Part shown: positions 56,073 through 64,000 of the stretch, one piece after another
How positions within the stretch are numbered: the stretch's first letter is position 1
Layout: each line of letters starts with the position of its first letter
Assembly: GCF_905171765.1 (NCBI RefSeq)
Contig: NC_053390.1
Location: forward strand, 515,058,852-515,122,851
Direction of reading: 5' to 3'
Length of the DNA stretch: 64,000 nt
Source of the DNA: Bufo bufo
Lineage: Eukaryota; Chordata; Amphibia; Anura; Bufonidae
Position numbers and translations under genes: made by a program
Notes under the pieces: model-generated
Told to the model about the DNA's origin: nothing
The model's input: the letters and a program-made list of their open reading frames with translations, nothing else
Database searches by the model: none

Positions 56073-57008
56073 ATGAATCCCGCTGATGTTCCCCTGCCAA
56101 GCCTGGAGGACCTCACCACCATTGTGGCCCAGCAGGGTCAACAGCTGGCCCAGTTGACCGCTATGTTGCAGCAGCTCCTGCCTTCTCTGCAACAGCCAGC
56201 TCCTCCGTCTGCTCCTGCTGCATCACCTCCGCCTGCCGTTACCACCGGTTCCAGAATCCGTTTGTCCTTACCAGACAAATATGACGGAGATCCTAAGCAG
56301 TGCCGTGGGTTCTTGTCGCAGTGCTCTCTCCACCTCGAGCTTCTGTCCGACCAGTTTCCTTCTGAGCGAGCCAAGGTAGCCTTTATTCTCAGTTTACTGT
56401 CCGGGAAGGCCCTGGCCTGGGCTACACCACTATGGGACCGCGCAGATCCTGCCACCGCTTCCGTCCAGAGCTTCTGCCTAGAGTTCCGGAATGTTTTTGA
56501 GGTGCCTGCCCGGGTTACCTCCGCAGAGACTGCCTTACTAAATTTGACCCAAGGAGGTTCTTTCGTGGGTGACTATTCCATTCAGTGGCATGAAGCCCTT
56601 TGCGCCACCTTCAAGAAAGAACTTTGCGCCACCTTCAAGAAAGGACTTAACAGTGAAGTAAAGGACGTTCTGGCTGCACGTGAGCTTCCTTCCACTCTTA
56701 GTGACCTCATCTTGCTGGCCACTAGGATAGACAAACGTTTTGCCGAAAGACAAGAGGAACTCCTCCTTGAAAAGGATAAAGCTCGTCCTAGACGCTTTCC
56801 TCGTCTGGCTCCCGTTTTTCTGCATCCCCCTCAACCCGCTACTGGGTTTTCCGCCGTGGAAGCCATGCAGGTGGATCGGTCACGCTTGACTCCGCAAGAA
56901 CGAAGCTGCCACAGAAACGAGAACCTGTGTCTGTACTGTGCCAGTACCGAGCACTTCCTTAGAGATTGTCCTCTCCGTCCACCGCGTTCGGGAAACGCTC
57001 GCACCTAG
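56073..57008 (+). CDS. gypsy C Gag (311 aa, open)
   Basis: ATG 56073 ([20 protein letters not shown]). A Gln/Leu-rich helix (about 15-45) and a Pro/Ala-rich linker precede the capsid region ([42 protein letters not shown]). A CCHC knuckle follows near the end ([16 protein letters not shown]). At 56598-56645 a 24-bp unit is tandemly duplicated, giving [16 protein letters not shown]. The frame is open to the TAG at 57006-57008. The -1 site at 56990-56996 lies just before the stop. Gag of this type is related to the ancestor of the domesticated mammalian genes PEG10 and RTL1. Confidence 0.88.
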   Translation: MNPADVPLPSLEDLTTIVAQQGQQLAQLTAMLQQLLPSLQQPAPPSAPAASPPPAVTTGSRIRLSLPDKYDGDPKQCRGFLSQCSLHLELLSDQFPSERAKVAFILSLLSGKALAWATPLWDRADPATASVQSFCLEFRNVFEVPARVTSAETALLNLTQGGSFVGDYSIQWHEALCATFKKELCATFKKGLNSEVKDVLAARELPSTLSDLILLATRIDKRFAERQEELLLEKDKARPRRFPRLAPVFLHPPQPATGFSAVEAMQVDRSRLTPQERSCHRNENLCLYCASTEHFLRDCPLRPPRSGNART

Positions 57009-57052
57009 TAAGCGTTGGAGAGGCGTTGCTAGGTGTGGATTCTTCCTCTCCA
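56990..57052 (+). promoter_or_regulatory. -1 programmed ribosomal frameshift signal (slippery site and pseudoknot)
   Basis: Heptamer G GGA AAC at 56990-56996 is in gag phase (GGA is a gag codon at 56991). After a 5-nt spacer, stem 1 CACCTAG (57002-57008) pairs with CTAGGTG (57029-57035). Within its loop TGGAGAGG (57016-57023) pairs with CCTCTCCA (57045-57052), giving an H-type pseudoknot. Slipping back one base joins gag to the pol frame, which is open across this point. GGGAAAC with a pseudoknot is also the PEG10 arrangement. Confidence 0.88.
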
Positions 57053-58159
57053 CGTCTCATCATACCCGTGCAGTTGATCATCTCTTCCAAGTCCTCTTTC
57101 TCCGCAGCCTCCTTCTTGGATTCCGGTTCAGCTGGCAGCTTCATTCACGCCTCCTTGGTTGACAAGTACCGTATTCCAGTAATCCATCTACCCAAGCAGT
57201 TTTTCATCTCTACTGTTAACGGTGAGAGACTCTCAGCCACCGTGCAGTTCCGTACCCAGCCTCTGCAGATGGACATCGGAATATTTCATACCGAGACTTT
57301 AGAATTCTTTGTCCTTCCCTTCTGTTCCTCCGAACTCCTCCTGGGTCTGCCGTGGCTTCAACGTCATAGCCCTGTCCTGAATTGGTCCACCGGTGGGATC
57401 CTGCGTTGGGGCTCCTCCTGTTCAGACCGCTGTCTCAAGCCTGCTCTGGTCAAACAGAACCCGCAAGTTTCTCCGCCTTCTGGGCTGCCCAAGCCATACC
57501 ATTCCTTCACGGATGTCTTCTGCAAGAAACAAGCTGAGGTTCTTCCTCCTCACCGATCCTATGATTGCCCGATCAATCTGATACTCGGTTCTACTCCACC
57601 TCGGGGCAGAATTTATCCTCTCTCACCTCCTGAGACTCTTGCCATGTCCGACTATATACGTGAGAACCTACAGAGAGGATTCATAAGAAAATCTTCTTCT
57701 CCTGCTGGGGCCGTTTTTTTCTTCGTGACTAAAAAAGACTGCTCCCTCCGCCCCTGCATTGACTACAGAGGTCTTAATAAAATTACCATCAAGAACCGTT
57801 ACCCTCTGCCTCTAATCTCTGAGCTATTTGATCGTCTCCAAGGGGCTAAGATCTTCACTAAATTGGACCTTCGAGGGGCCTATAATCTGATCCGTATCCG
57901 TGAGGGAGACGAATGGAAGACCGCCTTTAACACAAGGGACGGCCATTTCGAGTATTTGGTGATGCCCTTCGGCCTCTGCAACGCACCTGCTGTCTTCCAG
58001 GAATTCGTCAATGATATTTTCAGGGACTTACTTTACACCTGCGTGGTCGTATACCTGGATGATATCCTCATCTTTACCTCCAATTTGGATCTACACCGGG
58101 TCCATGTGCAACAAGTTCTTACTCGTCTTAGGAGAAATCGCCTGTACGCTAAACTTTAA
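56996..58159 (+). pseudogene. gypsy C pol: protease and N-terminal RT
   Basis: The -1 frame continues [20 protein letters not shown], then the protease ([17 protein letters not shown]) and [19 protein letters not shown] follows: [54 protein letters not shown], catalytic [14 protein letters not shown] at 58157-58159 replaces the Glu codon of the KLEKC block and ends the frame; the same frame carries on directly behind it. Only one base separates it from an open RT. Confidence 0.9.
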
Positions 58160-60224
58160 AAATGTCTTTTTGAACGGACCTCCCTGCCTTTCCTGGGTTA
58201 CATTATCTCAGCCCAAGGACTTCAAATGGACCCAGCCAAACTCTCGGCGGTTCTGGATTGGCCACGTCCCTCTGGTCTCCGAGCCATACAAAGATTTCTG
58301 GGCTTTGCGAATTACTACAGGCAATTCATCCCTCACTATTCCACTCTGGTAGCTCCTATCGTGGCCGTCACTAGAAAAGGAGCTAAACCCAAATCCTGGC
58401 CTTCCCAAGCTGAGGAAGCCTTCCAGTCCCTGAAATCCGCCTTTGCCTCTGCACTCGTTCTCTCTAGACCAGATTCCACCAAGCCCTTCTCTCTTGAAGT
58501 GGATGCCTCCTCGGTGGGATCCGGAGCTGTCCTCACCCAGAAGTCTTCCCGGGGCAAGACTTCAACTTGTGGCTTCTTTTCTAAAACATTCTCTTCCGCA
58601 GAGAGAAATTACTCCATTGGGGACAGGGAACTGCTGGCTATTAAATTGGCACTGGAGGAATGGAGATATTTACTCGAGGGCGCCACACATCCTGTGTACA
58701 TCTTCACGGACCACAAGAACCTGGCTTATCTCCAGTCTGCTCAGAGATTAAATCCCCGTCAGGCTCGTTGGTCTCTGTTCTTCGCCCGCTTTAACTTTGA
58801 GATCCATTTCCGTCCGGCTTGTAAGAACATTAGGGCAGATGCTCTGTCTCGCTCCTCTGATGTGGTGGGCGACGAGTTAACACCTCAATATATTATCCCT
58901 CCAGAACGCCTTATTACAGTCGCTCCCGTGGACCTGCGCCTTCTTCCTCCTGGCAAATCCTACGTACCTCCATGTCAGCGGCTGCGAATTCTCAAGTGGG
59001 GCCACGCCTCCCCTTTTGCCGGTCATCCAGGGGTGCTAAAGTCTCTCCAACTAATCTCCCAAAGGTACTGGTGGTCTTCTCTGGAGAAAGATGTCTCGGA
59101 CTTCGTCCAGGCCTGTACGATTTGCGCCCGGGATAAATCGCCTCGCCAGAAACCAGCGGGTCTTCTCTTGCCTCTACCTGTTCCTGAAGTTCCCTGGTCT
59201 CACATCGCCATGGACTTTATTACAGATCTTCCCCCCCCCCCATGGCAAGTCCGTTATTTGGGTCGTGGTGGATCGCTTCTCCAAGATGGCTCACTTTGTA
59301 CCCCTGCCCGGTCTACCCTCTGCACCCATGTTGGCCAAACAATTTTTCCAACACATCTTCCGTCTCCATGCCCTTCCCAAACATATTGTCTCGGATCGTG
59401 GGGTACAATTCGTCTCTAAATTCTGGAGGGCTCTATGTGCTCAGCTCGGGATCAAATTGGACTTTTCTTCTTCGTACCATCCTCAGTCTAACGGCCAAGT
59501 AGAACGGGTGAACCAGATTTTGGGTGACTATCTGCGTCACTTTGTATCCTCACGCCATGACGACTGGGCTGATCTACTTCCCTGGGCGGAGTTCTCCTAC
59601 AACTAGAAACAATCCTCTGCCTCTAACAAGTCTCCTTTCATTGTAGTTTTTGGCCGTCATCCTCTTCCACCTCTGCCGCAGTCTCCCACTCCTTCTTCTG
59701 TACCTGCCGTTGACAGTCTTGTACAGGATTTTTCCTCCATCTGGCGAGAAACCCACGCTGCTCTCCTCAGGGCTTCCGCCCGTATGAAGGTTCAAGCTGA
59801 CAAGAGACGCAGATCTCCACCGGAATTTCGTCCGGGTGACAAGGTGTGGCTCTCCTCTAGGTACATCCGATTTAGGGTCCCAAGTTACAAGTTGGGCCCT
59901 CGTTTCTTGGGACCCTATAAAATCAAGAGTCGTATCAATCAAGTTTCTTATCAGCTCCATCTTCCTCCCTCCCTCCGAATCCATAACTCCTTCCATGTCT
60001 CCCTTCTTAAACCTGCTGTCTTTAAACGTTTTTTCTCCCAAGCTTGTTTCTCCCACCCCTGTCGCCGGTACCTCAGATATATTCTCTGTCAAGGAGACCT
60101 TGGCGACCAAATATTTTTTTTGGTCGACTGGGAGGGCTGCGGTCCTGAGGAGAGGTCATGGGAGCCGGAGGAGAACATCCTGGACCGCAGTCTCATCCGC
60201 AAGTTCTTCGGTACCAAAAAGTGA
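58160..60224 (+). pseudogene. gypsy C pol: RT end, RNase H, integrase, chromodomain
   Basis: In frame after the TAA: FLGYIISAQGLQMDPAKL-type thumb, RNase H ([42 protein letters not shown]), integrase zinc site (GHPGVLKSLQ, CTICARDK) and MDFITDL. An 11-C run at 59230-59240 shifts the frame; the core continues in the 59091-59606 frame (VVDRFSKMAHF, VSDRGVQFVSKFW, HPQSNGQVERVNQ). A TAG at 59604-59606 follows. The last part (59784-60224) has KLGPRFLGPYKI and a chromodomain end (VDWEGCGPEERSWEPEENI), with two more frame changes at T runs near 60030 and 60112. Several homopolymer slips, so inactive. Confidence 0.88.
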
Positions 60225-60250
60225 GGGAGACCAAAGGGGGGGGGGGGTAC

Positions 60251-60854
60251 TGTTGCGCTGAGCGCTCCGGGTCTCCTGCTGGCCTCGGAGCACTCACAGC
60301 GTATGCCCCCAGGCAGCGTCTCCGCGTGTGTGTCCTCGCTCTCTAGGGCGCGCTGGGACTCTTAGATTCAAAGGACCAGTGCACCAGTGATTGGTGCCTG
60401 GTCCAAAGGGGTTATTAAGGGTTAAGGTTGTGAGAGGCAGTGCTGACTTAATTAGGCTGCACCTGTGCACTGCCCATTTATACCTTCTCCTCCCACAGCC
60501 TTCTGCCGGAACTTTGTGCCTCAGAGAAAGCGTTCCCTACGATGTTAGTTTGCCTTACCTGTTGCCGTACCCGTTGCTACCATCCACTCGCCTTTGAACC
60601 TTTGCCGCCTGACCGCTGCTACGTCCGACTACGCTCTTACCTTCTCCCTGTGTTCCACGCCTTATCAGCTGCCAGAGAGGTCGAGTTGTTACTAGGGGAC
60701 ACGACCTGGTAGTTACCGCCGCGGCAAATCCATCCCGACTTGCGGCGGGCTCTGGTGAAGACCAGTAACTGCTTAGAACCGGTCCTCTAGTACATCCCGC
60801 GCCATCGCCTCTCTGGTCCAGAGGATTCACCACCTGTCCTGCCGGTTCGTGACA
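60251..60854 (+). repeat. 3' LTR of gypsy C (604 bp)
   Basis: TGTTGCGCTGAGCGCTCC to GCCGGTTCGTGACA, followed directly by the AGGTG TSD. Confidence 0.9.
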
Positions 60855-60859
60855 AGGTG

Positions 60860-62231
60860 TTAGAGGCCCAGGGGGACGCCCCGGTCTCTTGCCCCTCAGA
60901 GAAATTGTTTGTACCGTTGAACCTGCGTTTCGAATTATTAAAGGAACATCATAATTCGGCACTTGCTGGGCACCCGGGTAGTAAAGCAACCTTGGAGCTA
61001 TTGTCTCGTCGTTTTTGGTGGCCAAGGTTGCGTCAGGATGTATTGGATTTAGTGTCTTCTTGTTCTACCTGTGCGCGCGCAAAAGTTTCACATACACGTC
61101 CTGCAGGGTCTCTATTACCACTTGTCATTCCTAATAGACCATGGACACATCTGTCAATGGATTTTATCACTGACTTACCTTTGTCTGCGGGTAAAACTGT
61201 TATTTTGGTAGTAGTGGACAGGTTTGGCAAAATGGTACACTTCATTGCGTTACCCGCACTACCTAATGCTAAGACTCTTGCTCAGGTATTCGTCAGTGAA
61301 ATCGTGAAGCTTCACGGGGTCCCCTCCGATGTTGTTTCGGATCAGGGTACCCATTTTATTTCTAAATTTTGGAAAGCTTTTTGTTCCCGTTTGGGGGTAC
61401 ACTTGTCCTTTTCCTCAGCTTTCCATCCTAAGTCGAATGGACAGACTGAGCGTACCAACCAAAACCTGGAGACTTATCTAAGATGTTTTGTGTCTGAAAA
61501 CCAAGAGTTGTGGTCATCATATTTACCGTTAGCTGAGTTTGCCATAAATAATCGTCGTCAGGAATCCACTGGCAAGTCACCATTTCTTGGTGCATATGGT
61601 TTTCATCCCCAATTCTGTACTTTCAAAGAGGGGGGGGTCTTCTGGGGTTCCCGAAGAGGAACGGTTTTCGTCATCTTTCATCGGTATGGCAGAAGGTGCA
61701 AGCTAACTTGAAAAATATGGGAGGTAAATACAAATGCATGGCTGATAAGAGACGGTCGCCAGGTCTGGACCTAGGAGTGAATGACTATGTGTGGTTGTCT
61801 ACTAGGAATATTAAATTGAAGGTTCCCTCTTGGAAACTGGGTCCTAGGTTTATTGGTCCTTACAAAATTGTAGCCATCATCAACCCCGTGGCTTTTCGCC
61901 TGGAGTTACCTCAGACTTTTAAAATCCATAATGTCTTTCATAAGTCGTTACTCAAAAAATATGTTCCACCTCTAGAACCGTCACCGCTGCCACCCCCTCC
62001 TGTTGTTGTGGATGGTAATCTAGAATTTCAGATATCCAAAATTGTTAATTCTCGTCGGGTCCGCCGCTCTCTTCAATATCTGGTGCATTGGAGAGGTTAC
62101 GGTCCCGAGGAAAGAATGTGGGTTCCTGCGTCTGAGGTAAACGCCGACAGGCTAGTTCGGGTTTTTCATGCCTCTTATCCTGAGAGACCTGGTCCTGAGT
62201 GTCTGGAGGACCCTCGTAGAGAGGGGGGTAC
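60860..62231 (+). pseudogene. gypsy B integrase and chromodomain
   Basis: Continues from 55429 after one copy of the AGGTG TSD. Integrase: HHNSALAGHPGSKAT with CSTCARAK (HHCC), MDFITDL, VVSDQGTHFISKFW, HPKSNGQTERTNQ (DDE core). An extra G in the G run near 61630 shifts the frame. The 61696-62316 frame then has the GPF/Y-like block KLGPRFIGPYKI and a chromodomain (FQISKIVNSRRVRRSLQYLV, HWRGYGPEERMWVP). The frame has no stop before the polypurine tract and ends inside the 3' LTR at 62314-62316. Chromodomains direct chromovirus insertion to certain chromatin. Confidence 0.9.
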
Positions 62232-62880
62232 TGTCACGAGGGTGTCAAGAACCACGCCTGACTCCGTTATACCCGTGGTCAGGAAGTCGCAGCGGTTGGC
62301 TGCGCGCTCTATGTAAGATAGGGCTGTTTCCTTATGGTAGCTTTCTGGGTTTGCTTTGCAAACCCTTTTGGCTCACTCAGGGATCCGTAGCTCCTTCTCC
62401 TCAGCTGTTCCTTGTCCAGCACTTCCAACCTCCTTATATTCCCCTCTCACACTTCTCTGGTTGCCAGATATAGAGCTTCCTGCCTGGACATCTATTCTGA
62501 CCCTCTGGAGCTGTGTTGCTGTGTTCTCTGGTTGTTGGTCCAGAACGCTACCCTCCGGATCCCTGTTGGACCTTTGTGGTCTGCTGTGGTCGCCCACCTG
62601 GGTGTATGTGTTTGTCTGTATTGTCTGTCCTCTCCCTGGTGTTTCCCTCTTAGTGTCAGTGGTGCGGACTAGCGATCCCACCGGCCCGTTCACTATCTAG
62701 GGCTCATTTTAGGGAAAGCCAGGGTTTAGGCACGTGATCGCCGCACGGGTGAGGAACCCGTCTAGGGACGTCAGGGCAGTCAAGTGCCAGCCGCAAGGTG
62801 AGTCAGGGGTCACCACCTTTCCCTCTCCCTTGGGCAGGGCTTTCCCTTTTCCATCCCTGTGCGTGACGCCGGTCATTACA
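62232..62880 (+). repeat. 3' LTR of gypsy B
   Basis: 649 bp, same ends as the 5' LTR; see that entry for the comparison. Confidence 0.92.
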
Positions 62881-62885
62881 CAAAG

Positions 62886-63469
62886 TCATATTCTCTGATT
62901 AAGCCTCTTTCCGATTGTTTAGGGCATCTGGAAAAAGGCTTGTCCGGAGAAGAAAAGGTGAGCGCTACCATCAGTCCTGTGTCATGCCAACAGTAAAGCA
63001 TCCTGAGACCATTCATGTGTGGGGTTGCTTCTCATCCAAGGGAGTGGGCTCACTCACAATTTTGCCCAAAAACACAGCCATGAATAAAGAATGGTACCAA
63101 AACACCCTCCAACAGCAACTTCTTCCAACAATCCAACAACAGTTTGGTGAAGAACAATGCATTTTCCAGCACGATGGAGCACCGTGCCATAAGGCAAAAG
63201 TGATAACTAAGTGGCTCGGGGACCAAAACGTTGACATTTTGGGTCCATGGCTTGGAAACTCCCCAGATCTTAATCCCATTGAGAACTTGTGGTCAATCCT
63301 CAAGAGGCGGGTGGACAAACAAAAATCCACTAATTCTGACAAACTCCAAGAAGTGATTATGAAAGAATGGGTTGCTATCAGTCAGGAATTGGCCCAGAAG
63401 TTGATTGAGAGCATGCCCAGTCGAATTGCAAAGGTCCTGAAAAAGAAGGGCCAACACTGCAAATGCTGA
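62886..63469 (+). pseudogene. Tc1-like transposase, catalytic half
   Basis: Resumes after the LTR with VIFSD and a stop where Glu is expected, changes frame, then runs open from 62915: FRASGKRLVRRRKGE, HPETIHVWGCFSSKGVG, CIFQHDGAPCHKA (second Asp), NSPDLNPIENLWSILK (Glu), ending at 63467-63469. I count 35 residues between Asp and Glu (DD35E), as described for the Traveler group in vertebrates; this assignment rests on spacing only. The copy is inactive. Confidence 0.87.
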
Positions 63470-63794
63470 CTCTTTGCATAAATGTCATGTAATTGTCGAT
63501 AAAAGCCTTTTAAACGCATGAAGTGCGTGTAATTATATTTCACTACATCACAGAAACAACTGAAACAAAGATCTAAAAGCAGTTTAGCAGCAAACTTTGT
63601 GAAAACTAATATTTGTGTCATTCTCAAAACTTTTGGCCACGACTGTATGTTGGGTCTACCAGTCCTGTTTTTTTTTTTATAATATCAGTATTTATGGGCC
63701 TGCTTTCTATGGAGTGAATGGTAGGTTGGCAGTGAGACCATTCACTCCATCCAGGGTTGTTTAGAAAGCTCCCAGATGTGTTGTCTGATGTCAC

Positions 63795-63851
63795 TAGGAA
63801 TGATCGAATCAACTTCGGATGTTTCATTTGAAGTTGACTCGCTGACCCCTA
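63795..63851. mobile_element. 57-bp hAT element made only of its terminal repeats
   Basis: TAGGAATGATCGAATCAACT and the inverted right end TAGGGGTCAGCGAGTCAACT meet almost back to back at a TTTC centre. The flanks GATGTCAC (63787-63794) and GATGTCAC (63852-63859) are a perfect 8-bp TSD. The TAGG-x-TGAGCGAATC-type end resembles the hAT-3 ends. Confidence 0.8.
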
Positions 63852-64000
63852 GATGTCACCATCGATGCATGTATGTATTTTTTTTCTTTGTATTGTTAAT
63901 GCATTTACTTTTTGTCTGAGCTAAGGCTTATTTAATTTCTGTATAATTTGTGAATAAAACACTATTTTTTTTCTTTCACTATTTTTAGAGCTGCTGCATT

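Larger units (their letters stand above)
55430..60854 (+). mobile_element. Ty3/gypsy element C (Sushi-like chromovirus) nested in B
   Basis: LTRs at 55430-56059 and 60251-60854. Perfect 5-bp TSD AGGTG at 55425-55429 and 60855-60859. Gag and pol are in different phases with a -1 frameshift signal between them. Gag opens only 13 bases after the LTR. A polypurine tract (AAAGGGGGGGGGGGGTAC) precedes the 3' LTR. No obvious tRNA-like primer site was seen after the 5' LTR. The pol matches the Sushi-ichi type of vertebrate chromoviruses. Confidence 0.93.
51940..62880 (+). mobile_element. Ty3/gypsy element B (chromodomain type), split by element C
   Basis: LTRs of 649 bp at 51940-52588 and 62232-62880; flanks AAAAG (51935-51939) and CAAAG (62881-62885), a TSD with one mismatch. 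Net length without element C is about 5.5 kb. Order: gag, PR, RT, RNase H, (element C), integrase, chromodomain. A G-rich polypurine tract (AGAGAGGGGGGTAC, 62218-62231) abuts the 3' LTR. Confidence 0.93.
51142..63645 (+). mobile_element. Tc1-like transposon (DD35E spacing) split by two nested retroelements
   Basis: Ends CACTCGTGGCCAAAAGTTTT (51142) and, inverted, CAGTCGTGGCCAAAAGTTTT (63645), each next to TA (51140-51141, 63646-63647). Without the inserted 10.9 kb the element is about 1.56 kb, normal for Tc1. The transposase halves are 51508-51939 and 62886-63469. Confidence 0.93.

Noticed and set aside
61696..62316. Host chromobox (CBX-like) gene
   Set aside because: The chromodomain is at the C-terminus of a gypsy integrase, between LTRs, and in phase with pol after one homopolymer slip.

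Overview
This window looks like vertebrate, most likely amphibian (anuran) intergenic DNA. It has no recognisable single-copy host gene, and nearly every stretch I can interpret belongs to a transposable element. The pointers to a frog are the mix of element types rather than any species marker: ZBED-type hAT transposons, Tc1-like elements, TTAA-flanked palindromic repeats, a Penelope-like element with hammerhead motifs, chromodomain Ty3/gypsy elements, PIF/Harbinger, and truncated CR1/L2-type LINEs. All assignments come from reading motifs, terminal repeats and target-site duplications (TSDs) by eye; no database was searched.

Layout. 94-17779 is one decayed hAT transposon (hAT-1; TSD ATTACTAC/ATTATTAC) broken by at least eight later insertions: a hAT MITE (1157-2039), a truncated Ty3/gypsy element A (3356-6512) ending in a LINE tail (6513-6838), a solo LTR (7194-7721), a TTAA fold-back MITE (9604-10126), a second hAT-like element (10385-12466), a foldback-rich hAT MITE (14602-15632) and a Tc1-like element (16087-17647). 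Its 3' part has expanded into a 1.6-kb minisatellite. 17780-22559 holds MITEs, one of them split by a LINE.

About 22560-45545 is a second copy of the hAT-1 family (hAT-2) with most of its transposase missing. It carries a 13.25-kb Penelope-like element (PLE, 23300-36552; 14-bp TSD) and a third, nearly intact hAT (hAT-3, 40125-45197; 8-bp TSD). The PLE starts with a near-perfect 3.9-kb palindrome, carries three hammerhead-ribozyme motifs, and encodes an ORF1 plus an RT/GIY-YIG protein. The only break in the RT reading frame is a 4.4-kb TTAA-flanked element.

45546-51141 holds MITEs, a relic of another PLE lineage, and a PIF/Harbinger transposase gene whose intron contains a solo LTR with a perfect TSD. 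51142-63645 is a three-level nest: a Tc1-like transposon split by Ty3/gypsy element B, itself split by Ty3/gypsy element C. Element C has a textbook -1 frameshift site between gag and pol. The window ends with a 57-bp hAT element that is little more than two terminal repeats with a perfect TSD.

The parts do not form a pathway. They form a stratigraphy, in which TSDs and restored reading frames give the order of insertion. The most interesting items are the PLE palindrome with its ribozymes, the gag-pol frameshift signal, the conflict between nesting order and LTR divergence in elements B and C, and the 57-bp hAT.
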